64,000 nucleotides of DNA, from positions 177,501 to 241,500 of the forward strand of contig CAJHZI010000005.1 in assembly GCA_905160935.1 (NCBI GenBank). The letters run 5' to 3'. This document shows positions 23,072-34,965 of this stretch, one piece after another. Numbering within the stretch: the stretch's first letter is position 1; each line of letters begins with the position of its first letter. The position numbers and the translations under genes are program-made. This DNA comes from Enchytraeus crypticus (taxonomy: Eukaryota; Annelida; Clitellata; Enchytraeida; Enchytraeidae). The notes under the pieces were generated by a model. It ran no database searches, was not told the origin of the DNA, and saw only the letters and a program-made list of their open reading frames with translations.

Positions 23072-26000
23072 CTACTTCTTGCCCGAGGCAGCCTGAGCCT
23101 TGATTACCTTGGCAACAATCTTCTGCTCCTCAATCAGGAAAGCTCTCACGATCCTACATAATTCATACAAAATAATTTCCACACTCTAGTAATTATGCAG
23201 AAATGTTTGAAACTTTGGTATAAACATTTTCTGAACCAAAACAGATAAGTTGACAATAGCTTAATAAAATTATCTCAGCTGTAAAAGAATTATATTTATA
23301 TTTTTGAGCCAGCTCAACTAATGGTCTTAGTTTTCTTTGTCTCTTATTAGGTTTGAATACTTTATAGTTTTCAAAGGACTGCTACAATAAAATTTTTTAA
23401 TAACGCTACATTAGTAACATAATACAATTAAGATATTAGAATATCATGATTTATCTACTTGAATACATTCTTTAAAAGAAACTTTCTTTTAGCGTGCCTT
23501 ATCCCTATTTGGGATAAGGCACGCTAAATACGGAGGGGACTGGATAGGAAATGGAACATTAAGGTCGGCTATTCATCAGCCTGACACCACCAAGTGTACA
23601 CGACTTGGTTATTATTAGGCCCTCTGAAGAGAAAACCCACGTCGCTACGCAGTCTTGAACCCGCGACCTCTCATTTTAGAGGCGAGCTCTCTACCCACTG
23701 CGCCACGAGACGTTCCACTTGAATACATTCATAATTAGGTAAACTTGTTTGAATAAGAATTAGCATTAGCTGTAAGAGCAAATTTATTTAGACACATATC
23801 AGCGATAAATATTTACATAAATCATCAAGATTGCTCAAACTTGTCACTAAGAATTCTTAAAAGACCAACAAGAGACGCTTGCGAGCTTCATGCTGTTTAC
23901 AGAGCACTATTGTCTTGAAAGAACAATTAATTACAAAAATTGTCAACAGTTCCAAATATATTCAGTTATTTTAAAATATCCTAAAACCTGTCTTTCATTT
24001 GGACAACTGTTAACACGATAGGTTACAGCTAACCCCTGATAACAAGTTTGACGCAAGTTTCCTGCCTGATAGAATGTCAGTGACAGGGATATCGCTTCAT
24101 TTTAATTCAGCACCTGCTGCTACACTATCACACAACTTGCCAACTGTTCAGACCAGACTAAGTTTTCATCTGTAGATCCATATGGGTAGGATTCAAATCC
24201 AAGTGCTCATCTATACAGACATGCTCTCGAGATAGAACTAAACTAGGCTTCAGAGCAATACGTTTAACGAAGAAAAAGCGTATTACTCACCTCTCGCGCA
24301 CACATCTGTGGCAGCGGGAGCCTCCGTACGTGCGAGACACAGTCTTGAGACGCTTGGTCATGCGAGTCCTCTCGAGGGGACGAGACGGTGTAATCTACAG
24401 CAACGTTACAAAACAAGTCTATAGAACAAGTCCATCGGCTATGTTGAATGTGGAGTAAAATAAAGATGAGGAACCTCGTAAATTTACTGCTTTCGAACAA
24501 ACATAAATATAAGTGGATATATTATCAAATTGATAAAATCTTCAATTAACCAAAAACAATTTAAAGTGTTTAGCCACAGCTTTTTTAATTCACAACAGCT
24601 GTAAAGGCGGTTGGATTTCATGTACTGGTGCAGCATGTGTCTCAAACAAACACGAGCATAAGTAACGCCGGGCCTGTTTACCATTTAGATGGGCAATCAC
24701 TTCGGAATACTGGGTGTTGACATTCTACATTCAAAGGCGAGAAAAGTATATATAAGAGGCACTCATTAATGTAGGAAGTTTATTCTTAAACTAATGCTAT
24801 AGCCTCTCTAACAAATAGAAAAATCAAAATAGACAATATATTTTATTAAAAGTGGTCAGATATTTAAATGTGACAAAAGAAAAAAGTATACCATTTTTGA
24901 AATGTATTAAATGAATCCATCTATATATCAACCAGTCCATTTATGAGAAAGAGGAATTACTTTCAAGTAATACAAGAAACTGCCTTTTGGTGTTAAATAT
25001 GCACATATATTTAATATGCTGCATGCATGACTATACATAGGGACTCGAGAATCAAATAGTTATTGTCAACAGAAATTGAAAGATCACATGCAAAAAGTAT
25101 CAGTAACTGAAGTACATATTTAAACAATTTATACCATATACACATCTACAGTACAAACAGGTCTGTTGACAAATACACACCCCATGGAGCTTCACTTTGC
25201 AGTCACCACACTTCGGCACTGATCCAAGCTTCTTCTTGTAGTGGTATACAAGCTTGCCTCCTACACGACAAAAGCACACAAAATAGACACCTAACTCCAC
25301 TATCATCTGCAGCCTTTAAAGCTGGTAAAGCTAATGTTAACGCCAGTTTCCTCACTCAAAAGCGATGTCAGTGACGAGCAAGCCCAGTATTTTAACCCCG
25401 CATATACAGATCTGCGGTTGAGTACCTTACCGACATCACCACTGGCTCCAGAAAGTGGTAAATGTAAAACATAAATCATAATCTTATCAGTTAAATATCA
25501 ATGTACTTCTATTAACATTCTTCCTGTTACATTTGCTTGTCTGTGTGTAGTGTATTTGAACTCTAAGGGTTTGAATGACTCCTTTGGTGTTCTTATTAAA
25601 TTGAATTGAATGTGTAAGTTATATTACCACAAGAAAGGATATTGCTTCAAGCATTACATACAAATGGTACATTGCATAGCATGCAATGTTTGAAAAATGA
25701 GCTGAAATGCACTGTATTTATTACATGCAGGATCAGCATGAAAAATTGGTCCAATTTCATAACTTAAATCAAACTACTTTTTGCTTTAATGCTTAAATAC
25801 AATTATATTTTGTATACTGCATGCACAATTATACTTAGGAGAGAACAATATAGTTGTTTACCAACACAAAAATGTTCTTAATGTCAGATAATTATTCAGC
25901 TCAGCATTACATGTAGAGATGATACAAAAACTAATTTCCATCTTCACTGAATAAAGGTTGGTTTCTAGCAAGAAGCTCTATATTACGATCGATGCTGAAA

Positions 26001-27458
26001 CTTGTCCGTAGTTAATAGTGAGATAATTAAGTGTTTAAACATCAACAGTTGCGTAAACTACTGATTAGTCACAATTTGATATTCTGCAAGCTTGAATCGC
26101 TGTGTAAACTAATGCATAGCTCTGCGCGCCTATTTTCAGGCGTTTAAACAGTTGATAAGTTACATCATTGATTAAAAAATAGTATTCTGTCTTTGTTTAT
26201 GTTTATGAAGTAAGCTGATTGGTCGATCAGCCTGAAGAACAGCACTGTGATTGGCGGACCAACATAATTTCGGTGGTTGACATTGTAGTTAATAATGACG
26301 CAACTTTTTTAGTGAATACCAAAAATTCTTAATATTAGTTTAACCAACAGAGGCGTAAATTATCAACTGATCAAAGAAGTTGGTAAATGCGGGTATTAGT
26401 GTATATAATAAATTAGGCTTATTAAATACATATCATATATTTATTTCTTGGTTTACCTAAACATGACAGAAATGACAAATTTTAAGTAATACACAAACCA
26501 GGTGTCTTCACACTGCAATTTACACATCGATCAGGTAATGTGATTCCAGCAGTTTATGAAACATAAAACAAAAACAACTATAATAATTGGTAAAGATTTG
26601 CAACATTGTGGATCATTTTGCTGATGACCCCAACTTTCAGACCATGTAGGAATGACTTCTCTCTTTTTGTTTTCGCAGGTGTCTACTCTGCAGGTGAGTA
26701 CTACTTTAGTTCATTCATAACAACTTTTCACAACATTACTTTGTGGCAGTTCATATAAAAATAATACTACAAAAACAGTTCAAATCTAAATTTTAGCACA
26801 AATTATAAAATTTCACTCTATTCAATTGGCAGATCTATGGAACATATTTATAGTTCCGGTCTGCCATCACGCTCCATTAGGTTTACTCTATCAATCAACT
26901 AGTTAATCTCTTCATTAAATGTTATGGCTTGTTCACACTTGATGTAGCTACAACTAGGTCATAATGGTTTCTGAAGTTGCTTCCCATAGACTTCCTCAGC
27001 TTCTGTTAATGACCTGGTCTGCATGGGATTCCAAATTTCCAATGAGCAGAATGTGGTTGGGCAATAAATGGATAATCAGTCCAAGGAAGGGTAATAGTAG
27101 AATGGAGGAATAGACCAAATCGTAGTACATTATGAAACTGTTTTGGATGTTGTAATCATGTATGATTGGGGACTGAAATAAGCCCTTGGCTTCTTTCCTT
27201 TTTCCTGCTACCTAAGTTTGAGGTAAGTACGGAATAATGAAAGATGGTAGCAGTTCTGGCAAATTCTGGTAAAACAGTTTTAATTCAGACTACCGCAAGG
27301 AACAGATAATCTAAGGCCTGCATCAACTCTAAGCGTAAATATGCAGTCAGGTATTTTCAAAATTATTTTAAATAAAACTAGACGATTACTTACATTCTGC
27401 GTCTGTTTGAGTTAGTGTTGTAACACAATCTCCTGCGGAGAGTTAGTCTTTGCGCCAT
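23072..27458 (-). CDS. RPL34: 60S ribosomal protein L34 (eL34)
   Basis: Five coding exons on the minus strand: 27458-27394, 26512-26499, 25260-25181, 24394-24291 and 23153-23072. The total is 345 nt for 114 aa (human 117). Phases match only when the 14-nt exon 26512-26499 is included. The sequence is the standard eL34 order: MAQRLTLRRRL, YNTNSNRRR, IVKTPGGKL, ITPSRP, SRTYGG, CHRCVRERI, then AFLIEEQKIV and a Lys-rich end. Four cysteines (CGDC and CHRC) form the known zinc-binding pairs. The product is a structural component of the large ribosomal subunit. An acceptor (TTGCTTTTCAG) 31 bases before the ATG implies a further 5' untranslated exon. Introns contain SINEs. Confidence 0.97.
23471..23716 (-). 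repeat. Complete tRNA-derived SINE (family 3) with target-site duplications
   Basis: On the minus strand the head has box A TGGCGCAGTGGGTAGAG and box B GGTCGCGGGTTCAAGAC. The 3' end carries an 18-bp perfect stem (23488-23505 with 23511-23528, 5-base loop) and an AAAGAAAGTTTC-type tail. Direct repeats ACTTGAATACATTC at 23457-23470 and 23717-23730 are the 14-bp target-site duplication. It sits in the last intron of RPL34 and is the best-preserved retroposon in the window. Confidence 0.92.
24130..24260 (+). repeat. tRNA-derived SINE, family 2 (degenerate)
   Basis: Contains GTAGATCCATATGGGTAGG, the B-box-like GGATTCAAATCC and the degenerate end CAGACATGCTCTCGAG in the penultimate-to-last intron of RPL34. 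Confidence 0.45.
25315..25450 (-). repeat. tRNA-derived SINE, family 2 copy
   Basis: In minus orientation it reads a GATGTCGGTAAGGTACTC head, the GATCTG core, then the GTCACTGACATCGC end and the GTTAACATTAGC terminus. Located in an RPL34 intron. Confidence 0.6.
26499..26512 (-). other. RPL34: 14-nt microexon of RPL34
   Basis: On the minus strand TGTGAAGACACCTG lies between an AATTGCAG acceptor and a GTTTGT donor. It completes the codon split at the end of exon 1 (AT|T), encodes VKTP and gives the first base of the next Gly codon. Without it exons 1 and 3 are out of frame and the conserved (R)IVxTPGG stretch is lost. Confidence 0.93.
26840..27260. repeat. Probable LINE 3'UTR debris in RPL34 intron 1
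   Basis: Blocks such as GACTGAAATAAGCCCTTGG, TTTGAGGTAAG and TTCTGGCAAATTCTGG resemble those around 30230-30370. Low sequence identity; coding capacity absent. Confidence 0.35.
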
Positions 27459-28149
27459 ATCTAAACTTGCAATTTAGCACTGAAAAGCAAATCGAAAATA
27501 TATGTATTAATCACATATATAAAGACACAAGAGCCCTACAATTTGATATTCTTTCAAATATTATAAGATTAAATTGGATTTCACAGTGATTAATTCCATA
27601 CAAAAAATATACCTTGTCAACAAATCCCAAGACGGAAAGAGAAAAGAACGAGCTCAAGATTAATGAAAACAATCAGTGTTAACCATAAGCTTAGAAAGGT
27701 TATTTTCTTTGTAGTCTGTAGAGCCCAACGCGAAAGGATTATTCCGTGTTTATTAATTAATTCGGAAATTAATTTGATAATTACTCACATAATATAACAA
27801 CAAATCGAGTGCTACTGTCATTAATGACAACATCGAGCATCATTGAGTTTGCAATCAATCTCGCAATATTCCTTTCATTCTTCAGACATGATGTTTTCAT
27901 TAGTAGACAATAAGATCCTTAACTGAACAGTTGTTTTGGTTAAGGAACTGCATTGTACTAAATATATATTTATCAAAAAATTAAATATATATTTATCAAA
28001 AACGAGAAAATTTGTCCAGATAAAAATATTGGGAGGTAGTCACTAATGCAATTAATGAATTAATAATATCGGTGAAAAGTGAAAAAGAAATGCAATGACC
28101 GAATAAAATTTGTCTCAATTTGAAAACAAGAGTTGATATTTTATGATTT

Positions 28150-28370
28150 CCTTCTCTCTTAGTGAACTACAGCCTGCAGATTCTTGGCATATAACGCCTC
28201 AATTCACTTTCTTCTTCAAGTTACATATATGAGTAGATCTTTTAATGATTTAGGTAATACTCCTAATTTCGGTCTGCCGCTGATTCTCGTTCCTCCATTC
28301 TATGAATTCTATCTTCCATTACACTGCCCTTCCTTAGAATATGTTACATTCAGCTCTTCGACCTAGTTCC
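28150..28370 (-). repeat. LINE C-terminal remnant
   Basis: Reads in inverse orientation with the same order of blocks as 48905-49115 (ATATGAGTAGATCTTTTAATG, then ATTTCGGTCTGCCGCTG, then CCATTCTATGAATTC). It is degenerate. Confidence 0.5.
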
Positions 28371-30059
28371 TGATGCATTTATTAAGACTGGTGTTACAAA
28401 TCTTTGGATTCCTGAACCAGTTTAATTACGTTAGGTCAACCTTGAGTTAATTTTATTATTTATCAACTGTCTATCTCTAACAACTCTCTCAAAAATTTCT
28501 TCAATTGTAACTTTTGGGTTTAATTAAGCATTCCCATCCGTTTCCAAATCGACAGTGCCAATGGTTTCCTGATATCTTCTTGTCATTGTTGGGATCATAT
28601 CTTTGGTTGGGCTCGATATTAAATTCTACTGGTACTAGCTTTCAGAGCTAGTTGGCAACTTTGTAATGTTTATAATTTGTTTGTAAGAGCTTTTTTAAAT
28701 TTGTTGACTAACAAAGTGAAAATATATTCTAGGAAGAACTAATTTAAGTAAGTTCATGTCTAACTCGCTCCCAAATAATTTTCTTAATAACGGAAATATG
28801 ATTGTGTGATCTTTGACTCACTCCCGGTGTCAATATTTAATTGCTGAACTGTAACATTTTCTTCATAGTTTCAGGATAAAATGAAAATTCTCTACAATTT
28901 ACAATTTACAGCCTGATGTCAGGTTCACTTAAAACTCAGGCGGCCATTATTTTTTTTTAATGTGGACACCACTGGCTAAGCCAACTATTTGACTGTATCA
29001 AAGTACTAGTATTATAAGAAACTCGCGTCGCTGATGCTGCCTTCAATCTCACAACTCTCCGTTGGAGCACTGCACAGGACGTTTGTTCGGTCCGTGACTG
29101 TAATTGAATGCCTAGGCCTGCTCTAAGTAGCACACATGAGATGGTATTTCTCAGAGGTGTGTGGGACTCCGATCTGTCATAGTTGTGAGGATCTCTGCAA
29201 TTAATCCTTACTGATAAAATATCAAAGTCAAGGCAAAGATTTCTAAATCGTATCTCACAATTTAATAGTAAATAAAAATAGCACTACAATTGAATAAATT
29301 TAATATGTACGAACTCTAAACTTAAAACTAAACATAAGATTTAAACACACAGTTCCTGAAATATCAATGATCCGGATTCGACTCCGGTTTCGGCCCTCGG
29401 CCTACGCCGTGTGGACTTGCCCGTCCGGCTGCCACAACTTGAATATCTCTCTTCCACGAATCTGCCAGTATTCTCCCACAGGTGAAGCTTGGTCATTTCA
29501 TTTGGTAACTGACCAATCAGATTCAATTACTCTGCAGCTCTGACTACTGTCTGGACAATAGCAGACATGCATCACAACATAAATTATATCCATAATAATT
29601 AATATTAGATTAATTATATATGTATAATTTCAAGTTCAAACAGTATTACTTAAAATTAATTGCTGTATATGAACATATAACTTTAACACTAAAATGGCTA
29701 CTGATTTAAAACCAATAACTTGATTTAAAACCCAAGGACTTTTTCGCTTTCTCTTTAAATAAATTAAGAGTTAGCTATAAGTTGATTAAGCCTGGATTTA
29801 GACACGCACATGGGCAAATTTTTCCATCATAGGGTGATTGATTTATAGATTCCTTTGAGCGAGGATGTCATTAATACAGTGTTGGATACTAATTTAATAC
29901 TAATTTCTTTGGATAAGCAGGATTGTTTTTGGATAAACAGGATTGTTTTCTCAGGTAATGACGCCCCTGCCCAGTAAATGTTTGTCGAAGCTAAGCTGAG
30001 TAAGGCATAGGTGACCCACGTCTTCGTAATCAGAATCCCCAAGTATAATGGTATATCAA

Positions 30060-30400
30060 AAGGAATGTCATAGATGATTTAAAGACCCACCCGTATGTGG
30101 ACATGAAGAGGAAAACGGAAGATAGAGATGAGTGGAGGCTTTATATAGTAATATATACTATGAACCTGCCGGTAGGCAGTGCACTAAGAGAGGTTAATAG
30201 TTTTCAGAATAAGTTGAATCATGCGAATATGTTTGATCTGGTGATTGAAATAAGCTATAAGCTTTTCTTTCTATTCCTGTTACATACGTATATTATAAGA
30301 AACTAATATAGGCTTGAGGTAGAATGGTTTTAGTTCTGAGAAATTCCAGTTCTGGTAAATTCGGTTTAAGTTATTATGCAAAAGCTGAGTTCTGTATGAA
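30060..30400 (+). repeat. LINE C-terminal remnant and 3'UTR
   Basis: Contains GATGATTTAAAGACCCACC, AAGAGGAAAACGGAAGATAG and GCCGGTAGGCAGTGCACTAAG, matching the coding end at 13005-13190, followed by a 3'UTR-like block with GTTCTGGTAAATTCGG. Confidence 0.65.
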
Positions 30401-31275
30401 GGTTTCTAAATAGAACAATGATCAAGGTAAGAGGGATGCAAAGAAAAGCATTGAATCTAATTGAGGTCTTCATTGTTTGAAATTTAAGGGTAAATTAAGT
30501 GCAGTTCACTAAGCTATTTATAAGCTAAATGAATCTACTTAAATTAAAGTGGATAGAGGTATATTAAATAGCGTAAGGGCTTGTTGATTATTATTATTAT
30601 TACAGACTTACAGTATTACTATTGTTATTATTAACAATGAAAACTTATATAGCAGTGTCATGGCCAAAAGCAGGCTACGAGGCTACTTTACAAAGAAAGT
30701 TCAATAATAATATTTAAAAAAATTTGCATTTAAAATTGCATAACTACATAAAATTTGCATTTAAATTTAAATCTAAAAATATCTACATATGAGTGGAACT
30801 TTAGATTGTCAAGCAACACTTCTACTTGTTTTTATATATCATAATTATCCTTATAATAAACACACATATATTGTAATTTTATGTAGAAAAACTACTCGAC
30901 CACATTTGTGTTTTGACACCACGATGTGGACTCAATGATTTTTTGTGTTTTAATTTTGTAGCCTTATAGGTATATATGATTTGATTAAGACTAGAGTGGT
31001 AACTCCTACTGGCAAATTGTTTTTCCAATAACATGATAGAGTTAGGGAATTTCTTGAGTAGGCAGTGTAGTGTCACAGAATAGTTAAGAATGAATTATCT
31101 TTGATAGCTAATTCTAACTGGTGTTGTTAATTTTTCAAAAGTTGGCCATGTTTAAATACTAAAATAAGGTTATTTCCTATAGGATTTAAGATGACCAGAT
31201 TCTGTCAATTTTCGATTCTTCATATATAGCGTCATTATAAGTGTGTATAAAAAGTTTGTTTATTTTTAGACTGCC

Positions 31276-33666
31276 ATGGAGCTTGATGAGACAACAGTCA
31301 AGATATTGACAACAGAGGAGTTGATAAAGAAACTTGAGTCATGTGGTGAACGCACTGGTCCAATAACCCCATCCACTAGATCACTTTATGAAAAACGTCT
31401 GCTAAAGAAACTCCGCTTGAATAATGCGGCTGCTTGTACGCTCATTTATAGCACTGATGAGAGCCCATCGTCTAATCCTAATAGTACAGATTCTCTGAGT
31501 AAACCTTCTTCAAATAATTCTACACCTTCTACTCCTGTGAATAATAAAAGTGTGACAAAATGTGAAGCAAATGATGTGGATAAAAACAGTGCAGGACCAT
31601 TCTATGGGGTTAGGCCACCTCCAGCTAGTGGTGCCATCGGAAAGATTTTTACTGATCGCACGGAAGCCTTAAAATACGTTAAGCAGAATGCCAATTCTCG
31701 ATTTAAATCATTCACTTGCTATGCAGATGCGGAGAATTTTTGTGCCAGTCTCGAAATGGAATCCGAGGTGGCTCCATCCACGCCTCAAACTCCATTCCCG
31801 ACAAAATCTGCTTCAGGTGAAGGGTCACCGTTTAAGAGCGTAAGAATGCAAGAGTTGGTAACACTGCGGAAGATGATTGAAATGGGTGAAGCTGAAAGGT
31901 TCAAGTTGACGATTTGGTCTAATCCGCGTTACCTGGTGGGGAGTGGAGACACTCCAACGATTCTTCAAGAAGGTTCTAGGTATAATGCCATGCACATTTG
32001 TGCCCAGAAAAATCAAGCAGAAATATGTAATATACTGATTGATACTTTAGAAGATCCTGCGTTCCTTCAGCTTATGTACCCTGATATCAAAACCGATCTC
32101 GACGATAGAATAGGTTTCCTTGTGGATCTTTTTCTTAATACTCCCGATAAAAATGGTTGTGAGAGCCCGCTGCACTTTGCGTGCAAGCTTGGCAATGTTG
32201 AAGTTGTTGCCATTTTAGCTGCACATCCTAGAGTCGATAGAGAATTGAAAAATAAATATGGAGAAACAGCTGCGGACGTGATATGTGCACGGGTGCCGAA
32301 AGCTGCGATCAAGACTAAGGAAAAGATCCAGCAGTTATTAGATGAGCGTTACTATGTAAGATTGTTTAGAAATGAAGATCAGTGTGTCAGAATTACTAAA
32401 CCATGGTCCCTTAGCCGTAACGATTCCAATCAGTCGTCGATTGATTCCTCTCAAGCTAATCCAATAGAATTTTCAAACAGCCCCCGCGAAGCTCCAATGG
32501 CAGTCAAAGCGTTCGCTGGGCCAATGACAAAGGTTGCTGCTGAGGAACTTTACAATCGTTGGACTGCTTCGCCCCAGAGAGTCTCTGCAGCAAAGACTCA
32601 CTGCGTGCTACGTAGGACCGACCCCCTGAAGGGTTACGAGAGAATCGGAAGAGAGCTGACGTCTGAGGCGAGTGTGCCGTGGAGAGAGTATTGGGCCTTC
32701 CTCGGAACATATACTGATCTTTGTACAGAGGAAGGTTTAGGGCTGCTGGAAAATCACTTGGAAGAGAAAAAGAGATTAATTGAGGAGAAAAGAGAGAAAG
32801 AAAGGGTGGACTCGGAATTCTGCGAGATGTTTGGTAGGTTGAAACTTAGAGATAGAAGTTTAGATAGTACTTTAAACTCTTCTGTTAATGTCACTGGTGG
32901 TGATGTTAATAATGAAAATATTTCTCTTGATATACCTCTGAACAGATCTAACAATACGAACACATTTGCCTCTGTCTCATCCGAAGCTGTAACAACTGAG
33001 GCAAACTCAACCGATCTTTCTTCGAGTAAAAAAGTAGAACAAAACTCTAGGGCTAATGACACTGCTTACAGTAAAATAGAAAACAAAGTATCTCAATCTA
33101 TATCGCAGAATGTTTTTTGCACAGATTCTGGTGTTGGTGAGCGCGACAGTGACGACGGGTCCGATGCGGAAAGTTTTGTCACGGCTGCCGATGACATAAC
33201 GGTGTTGGCAGATTTTGACGACGACGAGATAGCGGAAGACTCGTACTGTAATAGCAGCTCTGTAATGGACTCTAGCTGGTCTGAGCTTGTTACGTCTACT
33301 GCGATATTCATCGAGGGGGATCAGCCGACGAGGTCCGACTTTGATGTACTCAGAGCTCTCGAGGGTCTGAATATCAACATCAACGACTATCCGTTCATCG
33401 TCTTCTGGCGTAACAGAATTCTTTCCTACCCCGAGGCCGAGCGAAATCGATGGCCACTTCCTCGTTTAAAGAAGAATTTTGAATCGCCCACTAATTGGCC
33501 GAGAACTGAAGCAGACCGTTTGATAAGGAGTATGTCAGGCGAAGGTATGGGATTTGAAGATGAAGACTTCAGATTTCTTGCGGGTCAGTTCAGAATTCTT
33601 ACGGGTCAGAGAGCTTCGTTGTCTCCAGATAGAAGCAGTGAGAAAGTTCGTAGGACTTTGTGGTGA
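31276..33666 (+). CDS. ANKLE2: Ankyrin repeat and LEM domain-containing protein 2
   Basis: A single 796-aa coding exon begins six bases after an acceptor (TTTTTAG|ACTGCC). A LEM domain is at residues 10-47 (TTEELIKKL, GPITPSTRSLYEKRL) and would bind BAF. A viroplasmin-like segment at 106-158 (FYGVRPPP, FTDRTEALKYVK, RFKSF) is typical of ANKLE proteins. Ankyrin repeats run from about 230-345 (NAMHICAQKNQAEI, SPLHFACKLGNVEVV). The family-specific PWREYWAFLG block follows near 472, then a Ser/Asn/Asp-rich linker and a conserved C-terminal part. The family recruits PP2A and restrains VRK1 so that BAF is dephosphorylated and the nuclear envelope reforms after mitosis. The N-terminal membrane anchor of vertebrate ANKLE2 is absent from this exon. 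It may lie in an upstream exon, since no stop separates the ATG from the acceptor. Confidence 0.93.
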   Translation: MELDETTVKILTTEELIKKLESCGERTGPITPSTRSLYEKRLLKKLRLNNAAACTLIYSTDESPSSNPNSTDSLSKPSSNNSTPSTPVNNKSVTKCEANDVDKNSAGPFYGVRPPPASGAIGKIFTDRTEALKYVKQNANSRFKSFTCYADAENFCASLEMESEVAPSTPQTPFPTKSASGEGSPFKSVRMQELVTLRKMIEMGEAERFKLTIWSNPRYLVGSGDTPTILQEGSRYNAMHICAQKNQAEICNILIDTLEDPAFLQLMYPDIKTDLDDRIGFLVDLFLNTPDKNGCESPLHFACKLGNVEVVAILAAHPRVDRELKNKYGETAADVICARVPKAAIKTKEKIQQLLDERYYVRLFRNEDQCVRITKPWSLSRNDSNQSSIDSSQANPIEFSNSPREAPMAVKAFAGPMTKVAAEELYNRWTASPQRVSAAKTHCVLRRTDPLKGYERIGRELTSEASVPWREYWAFLGTYTDLCTEEGLGLLENHLEEKKRLIEEKREKERVDSEFCEMFGRLKLRDRSLDSTLNSSVNVTGGDVNNENISLDIPLNRSNNTNTFASVSSEAVTTEANSTDLSSSKKVEQNSRANDTAYSKIENKVSQSISQNVFCTDSGVGERDSDDGSDAESFVTAADDITVLADFDDDEIAEDSYCNSSSVMDSSWSELVTSTAIFIEGDQPTRSDFDVLRALEGLNININDYPFIVFWRNRILSYPEAERNRWPLPRLKKNFESPTNWPRTEADRLIRSMSGEGMGFEDEDFRFLAGQFRILTGQRASLSPDRSSEKVRRTLW

Positions 33667-33914
33667 TAGAGAAAGACAATTGTTGAGAGGAACTGTCACT
33701 ACATCATTCGTCTTTCATAGAGATTCGCTGATAACATAATCTATGTCAGAGGAAGTGGCTCTGACTTTACTCCATAGAGCTTTGCTTTCACTTAATTTAT
33801 GAGTGACGTCATTTATTTAATTTTACATTTAATCATCTGGCACATTAAGCATATTTATTTGGAGGTCGGCATATACTCATTGAAACCAGAATAGATTCCT
33901 TCAAGACTCTGAAT

Positions 33915-34080
33915 GCAAAGTAGCTAAAACATTAAAGCAGTAAAGCCGATGGTAACGTCAGTTTCATCTCTCAAGTGCGATATCAGTGACAGATGAGCAC
34001 AGGATTGAATCCACACATGCTGATCCGTAGTCGGATAGCTTGCCGACATCGCCACTGGCTCCAGCCAGTAGAACATGTAG
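33915..34080 (-). repeat. tRNA-derived SINE, family 2 (good copy)
   Basis: On the minus strand: head GAGCCAGTGGCGATGTCGG (box A-like GCCAGTGGC), B-box GGATTCAATCCTG, then GTCACTGATATCGCACTTG and GACGTTACCATC. It is the clearest tRNA-like head of this family. Confidence 0.7.
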
Positions 34081-34476
34081 ATTTTTTCTTATTCAAAGAT
34101 ATTAAATGAAACTTGAAGCTTAAAAATGTAAACCGTTAATAATGGAACTCATTTCTTTGCATAACTATCTGTTTTATGCAAAAGCCGAGTAATCAGTTCA
34201 TAATTAATATATGTGTACTTTTTGACTTGTTTGATTTAGATTTTGCGATGTGTTTTCGTGGAAGAATTATTAAGCTGTATTGATTTTGTATTATCTTTCC
34301 AAACAGAGTTTTCTCGGGCCGTAGATTCTGATCATTCGACCTATGGCTGATGATAGATATATGTCGGATTGGCCACTGAAAAGGATCCTAGAGATAAAAG
34401 AGCCAGGATGTGAAACTTTCGCTGGGCTGCAGTTTTGGAACCTAACCGCACATGCTACATGTTCAGCGAGTACCAA

Positions 34477-34482
34477 AATAAA
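34477..34482 (+). terminator. Candidate poly(A) signal for ANKLE2
   Basis: AATAAA about 810 bases after the stop. A second AATAAA follows at 34652. Confidence 0.4.
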
Positions 34483-34774
34483 TAGTAGATTAAAACTAAA
34501 ATTATTACAGTAATTATTACAATTATTATTATTATTATGTTTACATTAATATGTTTTTTGTATTTAATTAAATATTTCATCAATGCTGTCAAAACCACTG
34601 ATCAACATTTAAGTAAATTTACGCATAGAATCACACATCTAGTTAATTTTTAATAAATAGAAATGATCTAAAGTGGACAATAATGTCTGTTATTGTTTGC
34701 AATTTACAGAGCGTGGTTAATATTAGTAATTGTTTTTTCTGTTTGTTTTTCTTTGATGGCTTGCTCGTCATTGA

Positions 34775-34965
34775 AGTTGACTGGAAGCCGCACAATTGGT
34801 TTTATTCAGGACGAGGCTAGGGTCATGCAGTAGAGGGGGCTAAATGGGGGCTGGATGCTAGCTGCTATATTTTTATGTGGACAAAGGGATGAAAGTTGAG
34901 TCGATGAGCTCCGAAATTAGGGGGGCTTACCCCCCCCCCCTCCGGTCTAGCCCTGGCTTTACATT
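34775..34965. repeat. Possible GC-rich MITE
   Basis: Ends in GGGGGGCTTACC, a C homopolymer run and TCCGGTCTAGCCCTGG, a terminus seen in invertebrate MITEs. The opposite end (near GACGAGGCTAGGG) pairs only weakly with it, and no target-site duplication is clear. Confidence 0.35.

Larger units (their letters stand above)
27459..31275. other. Divergent RPL34/ANKLE2 upstream region
   Basis: Expected to hold the promoters and 5' untranslated exons of both head-to-head genes. RPL34 has an acceptor just upstream of its ATG, and ANKLE2 has one (TTATTTTTAG) ending at 31269. Retroelement remnants lie at 28150-28370 and 30060-30400. I could not place either first exon. The rest is AT-rich without recognisable content. 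Confidence 0.5.

Noticed and set aside
23640-23716. Possible functional tRNA gene on the minus strand
   Set aside because: Box A and box B are good, but the acceptor stem does not pair and target-site duplications mark the whole unit as a SINE.
26679-26693. Plus-strand 15-nt exon-like block (TTTCGCAG and GTGAGT around it)
   Set aside because: No plus-strand gene surrounds it. It is antisense to an RPL34 intron and adds nothing conserved.
29341-29526. 61-aa minus-strand frame with an Arg-rich segment
   Set aside because: No start context, no recognisable domain and no splice partners. It contains a B-box-like AGTCGAATCCGG and may be repeat-derived.
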